A stretch of DNA of 64,000 nucleotides from Chitinophaga sp. YR627 (GTDB lineage: Bacteria; Bacteroidota; Bacteroidia; Chitinophagales; Chitinophagaceae): assembly GCF_900114995.1 (NCBI RefSeq), contig NZ_FOUX01000006.1, positions 558,001 through 622,000 of the forward strand, read 5' to 3'. Position 1 is the first letter of the stretch. Each line of letters starts with the position of its first letter. Positions 35,168 through 44,272 of this stretch are shown here, piece by piece. The position numbers were made by a program, and so were the translations under genes. The notes under the pieces were generated by a model. It did no database searches. It had not been told where the DNA came from and saw only the letters and a list, made by a program, of their open reading frames with translations.

Positions 35168-37121
35168 AACCTTCGAATTCTCGTCTCAGGGTAATGTTCT
35201 CTGTTTTTCCGAGTATCAGCGGTGTACGTTCTATGACTACATTGTTGTTATCCAGACCGTATGCTTTGTCATCCGGCAGACTCAGATTATCCAGCAGGAA
35301 GTGTAATCTCATAACGATATTATCCCAGAGTGACAGGTTATTTTCCACGGAGAGGAAGCTTTTCAGGATGACAAAGCGGAAGTCTCCCAGCAGATTACCT
35401 GTTTCCGGATCGAAATATTTATTCTGAATATTGATCTCACCGGTTTTCTTCATTTCACCTACCACTTTCTTAAACAGGATATTGATACGTGGCATGACCC
35501 TGAAACCAAGTTTGAACCGGATGTGAATGATCTCTTCTTTTTCGATCACATGCGATATGTAGCTGGCGGTGTAAGGTTTGTCATCAACGTCTACGTGTAT
35601 GAACCAGTAGAGGTCTGCTCTTTTCGGCTGATGGTGCAGGATGGAGTCAATGACACGTTCTTCTACACTGTCGGGTGTTTCTGCCATGGTGAGGTATACC
35701 AGGTGCGTGGCGTATTTGGGAATATCGTTGTCGTTGCTCAGTGTCTTCAGAATTGGGATATACTTTCTGAGATCGATCAGCGTCCGGAATCTGGCTTTGA
35801 AACGTCTTCCGGCATGCCAGATATACATGATACTGATCAGCAGCAATCCTATCAGGAGGGTGATCCAGCCACCATGTGCAAATTTATCGAGGTTGGCCAC
35901 CAGGAAGGTGATCTCGATCCATCCAAAAAGGAGGAAGAGAAAGAGCACAACGAGTTTTGGTACTCTATGCGTATAAAGATAAACGGTCAGGAGGATGGTG
36001 GTCATCAGCATGGTCAGCGTTACAGAGAGACCGAAGGCGGCTTCCATATTGGATGACTTTTTAAAGTGCACCACCATAGCGATACAGGAGATCATCAGTA
36101 ACCAGTTGACCGTAGGAACGTATACCTGTCCGCGCATGTCAGAAGGAAATTCGATCCGCAGGCGTGGCCACACATTGAGGCGGATCGCTTCATTGAACAG
36201 TGTAAAGGTACCGGACAGTAAAGCCTGACTGGCGATGATAGTGGCAGCAGTGGCTACCCCGATCACGGGTATGAGCAGTTTCTTTGGAACGAGTCCGTAG
36301 AAGGCATCCACCGCATCCAGGTGCTGACCATTATATTTTAGCAGGAGGGCAGCTTCACCAAAATAACAAAGCAGGAGGGATACTTTAATAAAGATCCAGG
36401 CCACCTGTATATTACGACGGCCTACGTGTCCCATATCGGCATAGAGCGCTTCTGCGCCGGTGGTACAGAGGAATACACCGCCGAGTACCCAGAGTCCGCC
36501 GGGATATTCAACTACCAGTCTGTAAGCATACATCGGATTGATGGCTTTCAGCACATAAAAGTTGCCCGCCAGGTTGGTAACACCCAGGATAGCGATCATA
36601 CTGAACCAGATGACCATGGCAGGTCCGAAGAACACGCCGATACGGTTGGTACCTGATTGCTGGAAAAGGAACAGTACGATGAGTATGATGATGGTAAAAG
36701 GCATGATGGGAATGTCGGGGTTGAGCACCAGCAGTCCTTCCATAGCGGAGGTTACCGAGATAGGCGGGGTGATGAGACTGTCAGCGATCATGAAACTACC
36801 CCCGATGATAGCGGGCCAGAGTACCCATTTGCCATATCTGCGGATGAGGGCGTAAAGGGAAAAGATACCGCCTTCCCCATTATTGTCTGCCTTCATGGTG
36901 ATGAATACGTATTTCAGGGTCGTCTGGAAAAAGAGGGTCCAGAAGACGGCTGAGACGCCACCAAGTACGAGTGTTTCTGATATGGCTCTTTCGCCGATGA
37001 TGGCTTTGAAGGTATATAAGGGAGAGGTCCCGAGGTCTCCGAATACGATCCCTAAAGCTAATAATACGCCACCCCATTTGAACTGGTCGGGGTTGTGGTG
37101 TGCTGATTTATCGCTGTTCAT
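35166..37121 (-). CDS. kup: Kup family potassium uptake transporter
   Basis: A 651-residue protein: twelve hydrophobic segments (residues 15-430) and a cytoplasmic C-terminal domain of about 200 residues. Family signatures are LALGIVFGDLGTSPLYTF near the start, NGEGGIFSLYALIRR and GDSLITPP-like MIADSLITPPISVTSAMEG. Kup imports K+ with H+. The ATG at 37121 (MNSDKSAHH) is more likely than one 51 bases upstream. The 5' side opens onto a GC-rich, possibly structured intergenic stretch. Confidence 0.93.
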   Translation of the reverse strand: MNSDKSAHHNPDQFKWGGVLLALGIVFGDLGTSPLYTFKAIIGERAISETLVLGGVSAVFWTLFFQTTLKYVFITMKADNNGEGGIFSLYALIRRYGKWVLWPAIIGGSFMIADSLITPPISVTSAMEGLLVLNPDIPIMPFTIIILIVLFLFQQSGTNRIGVFFGPAMVIWFSMIAILGVTNLAGNFYVLKAINPMYAYRLVVEYPGGLWVLGGVFLCTTGAEALYADMGHVGRRNIQVAWIFIKVSLLLCYFGEAALLLKYNGQHLDAVDAFYGLVPKKLLIPVIGVATAATIIASQALLSGTFTLFNEAIRLNVWPRLRIEFPSDMRGQVYVPTVNWLLMISCIAMVVHFKKSSNMEAAFGLSVTLTMLMTTILLTVYLYTHRVPKLVVLFLFLLFGWIEITFLVANLDKFAHGGWITLLIGLLLISIMYIWHAGRRFKARFRTLIDLRKYIPILKTLSNDNDIPKYATHLVYLTMAETPDSVEERVIDSILHHQPKRADLYWFIHVDVDDKPYTASYISHVIEKEEIIHIRFKLGFRVMPRINILFKKVVGEMKKTGEINIQNKYFDPETGNLLGDFRFVILKSFLSVENNLSLWDNIVMRLHFLLDNLSLPDDKAYGLDNNNVVIERTPLILGKTENITLRREFEG

Positions 37122-37187
37122 ATTGCAAATATCGAAATATTTCAGATAGTTGAAAGAAATGTAATTGTACATTTTAAGGGATTATAT

Positions 37188-37295
37188 GGCCTGGTGCTCC
37201 GGCTGCTCAACAGGTATACCAGCGATGAAAGGAGCGTCGCCACTGCAGGTGCGCAGGGAACGGGTGCTGGTCCCCAAAAGAGTTACCGGAAGGGC
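37188..37295. other. GC-rich, possibly structured intergenic island
   Basis: Between kup and the retropepsin-like gene lies a GC-rich block flanked by AT-rich sequence. On the plus strand GGTGCTCC (37193-37200) can pair with GGAGCGTC (37231-37238) in eight consecutive pairs (two wobbles), enclosing a GGTATACC dyad (37214-37221), and GGGA/TCCC (37256-37275) forms a second stem. It contains no open frame. I could not match it to c-di-AMP, cobalamin, TPP, FMN or SAM riboswitches or to SRP RNA. A leader of kup (minus) or a free small RNA are both possible. Confidence 0.3.
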
Positions 37296-37342
37296 TTAAC
37301 TGAAAATTAAAACAGATCCGCATAAACGAATACGGACTGTCT

Positions 37343-37350
37343 TATCTTTG
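37343..37350 (+). promoter_or_regulatory. Candidate -7 box of the retropepsin-like gene
   Basis: TATCTTTG matches TAnnTTTG and lies 20 bases before the start codon at 37371. No good TTG stands at the -33 position. Confidence 0.45.
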
Positions 37351-37370
37351 TTTCGTTCAATTGAAAGGTA

Positions 37371-38390
37371 ATGCGTGTTTTATTTGTTTTGTTTTTATTA
37401 TCCCTGTCTGCCAATAGCTTTGCTCAACCCGTACCCAAGGATGAGTTTATCAATACAAAGGAAGGTACTTCACTGGCGAGTAAGCGGGTCTTTTTTAATG
37501 AATGTAAGAAATGGATCAAAGGGGGAGAGAATACACCGGAGGCAGCGCAGATCTGTGCCTGTATCGTCAGTAAACTGGATGGGCACTATACGGACGCTGA
37601 TCTGAAAGCACTGAGGAAAGCACATGGAAATGCTACGCTGTCGATGCTGATGGAGAAGGATTCTTTTTATGCAAAGATGTCCCAGGATTGCTATGGCAGG
37701 GTGTGGGACAAAAGCATGCTGTTTACCGCGCAACAGATAGCTGCGGTAAAAGAAAGTCTGAAAGAAGGGATCAGAAAGAGTGCAAAAGATTCCATTGATG
37801 AAAAAAGACTCGATGCTTATTGCGACTGCGCTGTGAAGACGATGAAGGAGCGAAAGATCAACACTTCGAAATGGAGCGACCTGTCTGATCCGAACTCATT
37901 TCTTTATAATGAGATCGCTTATCGCTGCGGCAGGGTGCCCGTTAAAAACGTGTCGCAGACAAGCGGCTGGACGGCAGCACTCGCCGCAGATGTACATGGA
38001 CCAGACAGAGATACTGTGCATGTTATTACGGTAGACGCTATGACCAAACTCAAGGTGAAACTGGGACCTTTTACGTATATATGGCTGCTGGACAGTGGTG
38101 CGACAGATCTGCTGATCTCGGATTCCCTGGCGGTAAAAATGATGGAGAAAAATGTGTTTTCAGCAAAAGATTTTCTGGGCACCGGGACTTATACGATTGC
38201 AAATGGTAAGACGGTTGACTGCAAAATATACCGGGTGAATAATGTGCAGATAGGCAAGTATACACTGGATAACATGATGCTCAGTGTGGCGAAGGACGCA
38301 GATGTATTCCTGTTAGGCAAGAGTTTCCTCAATAAGTTCCGCCGGTGGACGGTAGACAACCAGGAAGAACTGCTGATATTGGAGCGCTAG
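37371..38390 (+). CDS. Exported retropepsin-like aspartic protease
   Basis: A 339-residue protein with a signal peptide (MRVLFVLFLLSLSANSFAQ). Residues 40-190 are a helical region with eight or so cysteines in CACIVSKL, DCYGRVW, YCDCAVKTM and RCGR. Residues 205-339 form a clan AA (retropepsin) domain: WLLDSGATDLLIS holds the single D-S/T-G catalytic motif, followed by the flap-like TIANGKTVDCKIY and the hydrophobic DVFLLGKSFLNKF. As in retroviral proteases it would act as a dimer, here in the periplasm. The substrate is unknown. It is followed after 49 bases by an S41 peptidase. Confidence 0.8.
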   Translation: MRVLFVLFLLSLSANSFAQPVPKDEFINTKEGTSLASKRVFFNECKKWIKGGENTPEAAQICACIVSKLDGHYTDADLKALRKAHGNATLSMLMEKDSFYAKMSQDCYGRVWDKSMLFTAQQIAAVKESLKEGIRKSAKDSIDEKRLDAYCDCAVKTMKERKINTSKWSDLSDPNSFLYNEIAYRCGRVPVKNVSQTSGWTAALAADVHGPDRDTVHVITVDAMTKLKVKLGPFTYIWLLDSGATDLLISDSLAVKMMEKNVFSAKDFLGTGTYTIANGKTVDCKIYRVNNVQIGKYTLDNMMLSVAKDADVFLLGKSFLNKFRRWTVDNQEELLILER

Positions 38391-38439
38391 GGTGGATTGC
38401 CGGAGTTTTTGTAGATTAGTGTAAGAACCCCGGCAACAC

Positions 38440-39984
38440 ATGAGAAAAATACTTTTCCTTTTATTGTTTGTGCAACAGGCATGGGCCCAGGAGTCGGTGA
38501 AGCCGGCTCATTCGTCTGTTGACAGCTTTTCCATCTACAATAAGCTGCTTAGTCCCAAAGAAATGAAACAGGACCTTGACGTGTTTATCGGCATCCGTAA
38601 GGAAGCTAATTCAGGCCTGTATCGTTACCGGACTGCCAAACAGATAGACAGCATCTATCAATGGGCTTTCCGGCAGGCACGTCAACCTATGTCTACGCTG
38701 GACTTTTTCAAAGTGATCTTACAGCTGGCCGATTTTGAAGGGAGTTGTCACAATTACGCTGAACCTCAGACAGCGCTGGTCAGTTACCTGAACAGGCAAC
38801 GCGCATTCTTCCCTTTTGCCCTGAAGTATATCGAAGGAAAGATCCTCTTTAACAGTAAGACCGACCTGATTCCTGTCGGGTCGCAGATCATCAGTATCAA
38901 TGGCATTGCAGATACAGCCCTGATGCGGTCGTTTTTTAAATATATCACGGCGGATGGTTTTACAATAACAGAGAAACTATCCAACAGCGTTAACCGCAGT
39001 TATGGCTTGCGTTACCTCTATGAATATGGACTGACCGATCGTTTTGAGATCCGGTTTTTAGCCCCTGGCGCTTCACAGCAGCAAAAGGTAACCGTTCCGG
39101 CGGTCACGCTACAGGAAAGGAACGCCAACCTGATAGTACGGCATAGTGCGCCGGTAGATAGTGTGACGGATTATACGGTGCAACCTACACATAGTTTTAA
39201 AATGATCGATCCCCATACAGGGTTACTGAACCTGCGTATTTTCACGATGGCGGATGATACGGATGATCCGCGTTTTCCCGGATATGTGGCATTTATCGAT
39301 AGTGTATTCCGGCTGCTGGATAGTAACAGGGTTTCTCATCTTATCATAGATGTGCGTGGTAATCCCGGCGGCAGTGATCCTACTTTTGAACAGCCGATGA
39401 TGTACCTGACAGATAGCAGTTTTAAAGAGAATTCATTGGCTTATATCATCTTTGATAACGGGATTCCTTATGAACAATACTTCTGGGGCATTTCGACTGC
39501 TGCAAAGATGGATTCCGCGGAGAAGATCGCAGGGAAACGGATGCTGAAAGATTACTTCCCTTCACTGGTGCAGGGCAGGAATCTGCAGAACCCTAAATAT
39601 AACCCTGTTTATGCCCCTAAAAAGCCTGGATTTAAAGGGAAAGTCTATTTACTGATCGATGAGAATGTAGCCTCTGCCGGATCGCATTTCGCTTCGCTGA
39701 TGAAAGCGTATGCCAGGAATGCAATTATTGTTGGTGTAGAGACAGTTGGCGGGTATTATGGTCATAACGGACATATGGCTTTAATATATGAATTGCCGCA
39801 TTCAAAGATCAAGACAAAGTTTTCTATTGTATATGTGATCCAGGATGCACCTGTAAAGGCAGATCAGCCGGAGGGCAGGGGAATTATCCCGGATTATACA
39901 GTATGGCCTGTGTATAGTGATTTTATGGAGAACAGGGATACACAGATGGAGTATGTGCTGCAGCTGATCAAAAATTCGGAATAG
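38440..39984 (+). CDS. S41 family (C-terminal processing-type) peptidase
   Basis: A 514-residue exported protein (signal peptide MRKILFLLLFVQQAWAQ). A helical N-terminal part (40-130) is followed by a degenerate PDZ-like segment (VGSQIISINGIA) and a tail-specific protease domain: LIIDVRGNPGGSDP is the S41 substrate-binding strand and DENVASAGSHFASLM carries the presumed catalytic serine. The catalytic lysine is not obvious. It probably cleaves periplasmic proteins or peptides. Same strand as the retropepsin-like gene, 49 bases downstream. Confidence 0.85.
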   Translation: MRKILFLLLFVQQAWAQESVKPAHSSVDSFSIYNKLLSPKEMKQDLDVFIGIRKEANSGLYRYRTAKQIDSIYQWAFRQARQPMSTLDFFKVILQLADFEGSCHNYAEPQTALVSYLNRQRAFFPFALKYIEGKILFNSKTDLIPVGSQIISINGIADTALMRSFFKYITADGFTITEKLSNSVNRSYGLRYLYEYGLTDRFEIRFLAPGASQQQKVTVPAVTLQERNANLIVRHSAPVDSVTDYTVQPTHSFKMIDPHTGLLNLRIFTMADDTDDPRFPGYVAFIDSVFRLLDSNRVSHLIIDVRGNPGGSDPTFEQPMMYLTDSSFKENSLAYIIFDNGIPYEQYFWGISTAAKMDSAEKIAGKRMLKDYFPSLVQGRNLQNPKYNPVYAPKKPGFKGKVYLLIDENVASAGSHFASLMKAYARNAIIVGVETVGGYYGHNGHMALIYELPHSKIKTKFSIVYVIQDAPVKADQPEGRGIIPDYTVWPVYSDFMENRDTQMEYVLQLIKNSE

Positions 39985-40400
39985 TTAATAGTATATATTT
40001 GCAGGTAATAACTGGTAATACTTTAGTCAGATACTAGTTATTCTACGTTCGTGTTTCGTTTTTTTCGCAGCACTAACGTAGGATAAAGCATCATTAACTA
40101 AAGTATTGATCTGCGTTTTAAACATCTGTTTCTGTGGATAGCCACACCACGTTTTTGCGTCCTGTGCACATGTTTTTGCGTCCTATGGACAAGCCCCGGA
40201 ATCAGCAAAACAAATGTGGTAATATTGTGTCATCAGTCGCCTTGCAAGGGATTGGTGACACAATTTTTTTTAGCCACAAAACGAACTTAATATGAAAGAC
40301 GCAGGTATACAATTTTTTATAGCTATGATAGCTGTTTTTAGCGTGTTGACAAATATTGTGATGCACTGTCTGATGAGAAATGCTCCCTGTTTCGCGAGGA
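39985..40400. other. Intergenic stretch with a 21-bp tandem repeat
   Basis: About 415 bases without a convincing gene. Two adjacent 21-base units (40151-40171 and 40172-40192), both starting GTTTTTGCGTCCT, match at 17-18 positions; they look like paired protein sites or a small duplication. A plus-strand frame starting at 40292 (MKDAGIQFFIAMIAVFSVLT) begins like a membrane peptide but runs into the antisense of the HD gene, so I do not call it. Confidence 0.35.
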
Positions 40401-40958
40401 TTAGGAGAGGTACTTTTTATACGCTTCGATCTTACGCAGGAGTCTGTTGGACAGGTATACATTCGCGCTATGAAGATGAGCATGAATATCGCGTGCTTCC
40501 TGCAGGTAGCTCAGTTTTTTCTCGTTGTCCCAGTAGTGAGGAGGTCTGTACAGGTTACAGATCCTGTCCGCCATCTTAACAGCCCAGACCTCTTTGGGTT
40601 GTTGCATGATACGTTGCAGACTATCCGGCATCTGTTGTTCTTTGGGCAGGGTGGTGTTCTTTGTCAGGGCTAATACGCCGTCAGCTATACGGTGACCATA
40701 TAATTCAGTCAGTTCTTCTTTTGTGAAGGCGGTGTCTTCGATGGTATCGTGTAAAAGGGCGCAGGTAATGGCCAGTTCGCCGTCAAAGGAATCCGTTTGC
40801 TGCAGGGCATAAAAGACTTCAAATACAACACTGCCAATGTGGTTGATGTATTCGATCCTCAGGTCTTTTTCATGTCCGCCGTATGTTTGTCCGCCGTGTA
40901 GGAGGGTCACTTTTTCCCATATGGTCTGCAGGTCATCGATAGAGATAGTCTTATTCAT
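40401..40958 (-). CDS. HD-domain protein, small alarmone hydrolase (MESH1)-like
   Basis: A 185-residue soluble protein with the (p)ppGpp-hydrolase pattern of RelA/SpoT and MESH1: an N-terminal histidine region (HGGQTYGGHEKDLRIEYINHIG), ALLHDTIEDT as the HD motif and VKMADRICNLYRPP. No synthetase, TGS or ACT domain is present, which makes it a single-domain hydrolase. It could remove the 3' pyrophosphate from alarmones or act on another nucleotide. It is transcribed alone. Confidence 0.82.
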   Translation of the reverse strand: MNKTISIDDLQTIWEKVTLLHGGQTYGGHEKDLRIEYINHIGSVVFEVFYALQQTDSFDGELAITCALLHDTIEDTAFTKEELTELYGHRIADGVLALTKNTTLPKEQQMPDSLQRIMQQPKEVWAVKMADRICNLYRPPHYWDNEKKLSYLQEARDIHAHLHSANVYLSNRLLRKIEAYKKYLS

Positions 40959-41048
40959 ATTATCACAAGTTATTTGTAAATATATGAAAAGTCCTTTGGT
41001 GGGAGCATGGAGTTGTGATATATCGGCTGGCCCTGGATAGGGCAGTGA

Positions 41049-41858
41049 TTACTGGTGGTGTACCATGGAAGGCGTGTAACCAAACCGCTTTTTAAATGTA
41101 GTGGAGAAATGTGAGAGGTTTTCAAAACCGACTTCTATAAACACGGAGGCTGGCGGCTGTTTTTGTTCTTTGATAAGAAAGTGGGCTCTTTCCAGACGTT
41201 TCTCTTTTATCCATCTTTCTGGTGTATCGTTGAAGTGTTTTTTAAAATCTCTTTTGAATGTAGCCAGACTTCTGCCGCTCAACCTTGCAAACTGGGCGAT
41301 GGGTATATTGTAGATGTAGTTTTGGACCATGAATGCTTCCAGATCTATCTTGAAAGGTTCGCTGTAATCGAACAACATATTTTTAAGCCGGCTGTTGTGT
41401 CTCAATACGAGTTCGATGGCTTCAAATGTTTTCATGTTAGCCATGTTGGCTGTCAGCGGCGCACCGGATTTAAAATAGGGGAGCAGGGATTCGAAATATC
41501 CTTTTATGAATGCATCATGACTCATATCTATGGCGTGCGTGCCGTTATAGGGACCGTCGGCCATCAGGTTGTACTGTGCACTGTATTTTTTAAGCGAGGT
41601 ATTATCCAGAAAGATGTTGAGCGACTGGAAGAGCGTACCATCCTCCGCTGTTTCTTTTGCAGTTTTCAGCAACGTGTTTTTGCGTAACAGGCTGATGGTA
41701 CCCGGACCATAACGACGGTTATCTCCATGCTGGTAAACCTGAAGATAACCCGTCATGATATAGGAAAGTACATGGTCGGTCACCATTTCTTCCTCACCTC
41801 TTTTTTGTCCGGAGGTGCAGATATAAAGGATATTATGCTGTAATTCATGACTACCCAT
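41049..41858 (-). CDS. AraC family transcriptional regulator
   Basis: A 269-residue protein with an N-terminal cupin-like sensing half and a C-terminal AraC DNA-binding domain: IPIAQFARLSGRSLATFKRDFKK and ASVFIEVGFENLSHFSTTFKKRFGYTPS are the two helix-turn-helices. The ATG at 41858 is chosen over a TTG nine bases upstream. It lies 18 bases after the SDR gene on the same strand and probably regulates that small operon. Confidence 0.9.
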   Translation of the reverse strand: MGSHELQHNILYICTSGQKRGEEEMVTDHVLSYIMTGYLQVYQHGDNRRYGPGTISLLRKNTLLKTAKETAEDGTLFQSLNIFLDNTSLKKYSAQYNLMADGPYNGTHAIDMSHDAFIKGYFESLLPYFKSGAPLTANMANMKTFEAIELVLRHNSRLKNMLFDYSEPFKIDLEAFMVQNYIYNIPIAQFARLSGRSLATFKRDFKKHFNDTPERWIKEKRLERAHFLIKEQKQPPASVFIEVGFENLSHFSTTFKKRFGYTPSMVHHQ

Positions 41859-41876
41859 GTTCTCCAAAGATAAAGC

Positions 41877-42689
41877 TTATTTCAGTTGACTCATGATGAG
41901 CTTGTCGAAGCGGGCATCGCTCAGCCATCTTTTGGCCCATAGTGTGATCCCCGCCATATAACCTTTGGCGTATCTGGGTTTGGGAGCAGGCGATTCGATG
42001 GCTTTTTTTATGAGTGAAGCGATTACTATTGGTTCGACGTTGTTTATGGTGGTTTTTTGGTACACTTTTTTAGCGGCGGCTGTCAGGTTTCCATAAACGG
42101 TGTTTCCGGAAGTTTTCACGGCACTGTCGAAAGCGATATCGCCCCATTCTGTTTTCACACCGCCTGGTTCTATAATGATGACATCTATGCCAAAGGGTTT
42201 TGCTTCCAGGCGTAAGCTATCGCTGAGGCCTTCTACAGCAAATTTACTGGCATGGTACCAGCCGCCAAGTGGAGTGGCCATTTTACCACCAATGGAAGTG
42301 ATGTTGACAATCTTTCCGCCTCTTTTTTCGCGCATGTGCGGCAGTACCAGCTGACAAAGTCTTGCCAGTCCGAATACATTTACTTCCATCTGATAACGGG
42401 CGTCTTGCATGGGTACATCTTCTATTGCGCCGTAGGAGCCGAAGCCTGCGTTGTTGATGAGTATATCTATCTGACCTTGTTCCTTTATGATCTGATTCAC
42501 TGTTCTTACCATAGATGCGTCGTCTGCAACATCCATGGCGATAATTTTTACACCAGCGCTTGTCAGTCCGGTCATTTTTTCCATACGACGAGCTGCACCG
42601 TAAACGATATAACCATTTTCTGCGAGTAAATGTGCTGTTGCCAGTCCTATGCCGGCGGAAGCACCGGTCACTAATGCGACTTTCTTCAT
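41877..42689 (-). CDS. SDR family oxidoreductase
   Basis: A 270-residue classical short-chain dehydrogenase: VTGASAGIGLATAHLL (NAD(P)-binding), NNAGFGSYG, the active-site serine in ITSIGGKMATP and YHASKFAVEG (Tyr-x3-Lys-like: YHASK). The substrate is unknown. It sits between a membrane protein gene (1-base gap) and the AraC regulator, so the three form an operon read leftward. Confidence 0.93.
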   Translation of the reverse strand: MKKVALVTGASAGIGLATAHLLAENGYIVYGAARRMEKMTGLTSAGVKIIAMDVADDASMVRTVNQIIKEQGQIDILINNAGFGSYGAIEDVPMQDARYQMEVNVFGLARLCQLVLPHMREKRGGKIVNITSIGGKMATPLGGWYHASKFAVEGLSDSLRLEAKPFGIDVIIIEPGGVKTEWGDIAFDSAVKTSGNTVYGNLTAAAKKVYQKTTINNVEPIVIASLIKKAIESPAPKPRYAKGYMAGITLWAKRWLSDARFDKLIMSQLK

Positions 42690-42690
42690 A

Positions 42691-43392
42691 CTATTGTTGT
42701 TTATTTTTTCTGCCTGATGGACAGTTGTTGTTAGTTGAAATAAGGATTGGCTTTGAATAATCTATCTGCGGGACCGGTATTTCCTGTAAGGTCTGTAAGG
42801 TGGAATTGGTCAACAGGTTGTGTGCTGTGCCGGCAGATACATCTCTTAAACGATCTTTCACCTGGTGGCGTTGCCTGGGAGGAGCCTTTATCTTAACGGG
42901 TGTCTGGGTATAAGATACCGCAGCTTTGATCTTGCTGTAATATCCTTCATTGAATTGTTTTGAATACAGTTCGAATGCACTCATGATAATGGCCAGTACT
43001 ATTGTTATTATCCCTGTTCCCGGAGATAATGGGGCGCGGATTGCCAATATCAATCCTAAAAATCCGAGGGCGCCCCAGGCCAGGAATGTACGCGTCCAGC
43101 CTTTATGAATGTTTTTGACTTTTGTTGTTTCCTGGTGGAGGAATGCCGTCTTGTCCTGGTTATATAGCGCTATCTTTTTAACGGCCTCCCGGGAAGCGCG
43201 GTAATGGGTAGTTGCGCCACCTGTTACTGCCACTAATCCTACAAGGAGCAGGGGCCAGGGGAAGGCTTTCATCAATGGTGTTTTCCAGAGCAGTATTCCG
43301 GATAAGAGCATCAGCATGCCTGTAGCGACGGCTAGCAGACCGTGTTTTGCTTCTCCCTGATAGTAATGGATGATCGTTTGTAACAGCTCCAT
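42691..43392 (-). CDS. Hypothetical membrane protein
   Basis: A 233-residue protein with four hydrophobic segments (about residues 18-35, 44-60, 103-120 and 124-142) and a long soluble, proline- and basic-rich C-terminus (KIKAPPRQRHQVKDRL). No family is recognised. The stop codon is one base before the SDR start, so translation is coupled. First gene of the SDR/AraC operon. Confidence 0.65.
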   Translation of the reverse strand: MELLQTIIHYYQGEAKHGLLAVATGMLMLLSGILLWKTPLMKAFPWPLLLVGLVAVTGGATTHYRASREAVKKIALYNQDKTAFLHQETTKVKNIHKGWTRTFLAWGALGFLGLILAIRAPLSPGTGIITIVLAIIMSAFELYSKQFNEGYYSKIKAAVSYTQTPVKIKAPPRQRHQVKDRLRDVSAGTAHNLLTNSTLQTLQEIPVPQIDYSKPILISTNNNCPSGRKNKQQ

Positions 43393-43536
43393 GTCTTTGG
43401 TTTTGCAGGAACAAAGGTCTTTATTAGATCGGTTTGTTTGTTTTCTGAAAAGCTCAAAGTGGTTTTTTCAGGAGCTCAGGTGAGGGCAAATCTTTACCTT
43501 TATATATCCGAAAATCACCAGCCAATTTTTGTTGCA

Positions 43537-44157
43537 ATGGACAAACTCATTTCATCGGCAATATTTATTGATAAATATCTGAGAGCATTGCCATCTGATT
43601 TTCAGTGGCAGAAGTGATCATTGCAAATATACCCCCTGAGTTTCTTTACCAATTACTTCAGGTTGCCGATACCACTGATCCGCACGAACTATAATTTTCT
43701 CTTTTATTTAAGAGAAGGGAGTTTTTTACAGCAGATCGATAATGAAGAATATCATGTAAAGACGAATTCCGTTGTCTTTGTATCCGCCGGAACAGCCAGC
43801 TCATTGAAGAAAGTATCGAAGCGGACGAAGGGGTATTTTATACCATTTACCAAAAGAAGCAGGATTTTTTCACTTATAGCATTGGTGAGTGTTCATTCCC
43901 AGATGGTCATCAGTATTGTGATATATTGTCTTTCTCCTTTGGGAATATTCAATTTCTCCGGGGCGATGACGAAAAATACAACCACCCGCCTGATTGGTTT
44001 GGAGCATCCACTGGCGATGATTACAGCGATTGTATTGATTACGATTGGTTATTCAAAATCTAAGCGGGCAACAGATGTACGGGTAAAGTTTAAGCACATT
44101 GCGATTTTTTATTCTATAGCGCTGGCGTTGATTCTTTTGAGAATTCCCTGGAGTTAA
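43537..44157 (+). pseudogene. Chimeric pseudogene: AraC N-terminus fused to membrane-protein C-terminus
   Basis: From ATG 43537 the frame reads MDKLISSAIFIDKYLRALPS, DFQWQK, then TGA (43615-43617), then continues in the same frame as LQIYPLSFFTNYFRLPIPL and RTNYNFLFYLREGSFLQQI to GYFI, which is the ligand-binding half of a Chitinophaga-type AraC regulator. Near 43855-43870 the sequence changes abruptly to the last ~95 residues of a three-helix membrane protein (SVHSQMVISIVIYCLSPLGI, HPLAMITAIVLITIGYSKSK). The AraC DNA-binding domain and the start of the membrane protein are both missing, so a deletion has joined two genes and a nonsense codon interrupts the first. Confidence 0.7.
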
Positions 44158-44197
44158 TGGATGAGTTTGTGACAGGCTATAGCAGGGGAAAAGAGAG

Positions 44198-44229
44198 AGG
44201 TCACTGAATGGTTCGTCATTCAGTGACCT
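44198..44229. terminator. Bidirectional hairpin terminator
   Basis: AGGTCACTGAATG and CATTCAGTGACCT are perfect complements (13 bp) around the loop GTTCGT, between the chimeric pseudogene and the convergent membrane-protein gene. Confidence 0.7.
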
Positions 44230-44272
44230 GCTACTTAAAATACTTTATGTCCGGAAAGGTTGGAAGTGCCGT

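Noticed and set aside
37122..37370. c-di-AMP (ydaO), cobalamin, TPP, FMN or SAM riboswitch, or SRP RNA upstream of kup
   Set aside because: Individual words such as GCCACTG or CCGGAAGG occur, but the ordered conserved core of none of these RNAs is present.
40292..40579. Frame starting like a membrane peptide (MKDAGIQFFIAMIAVFSVLT)
   Set aside because: After about 35 codons it becomes the exact antisense of the HD-domain gene and ends in low-quality sequence.
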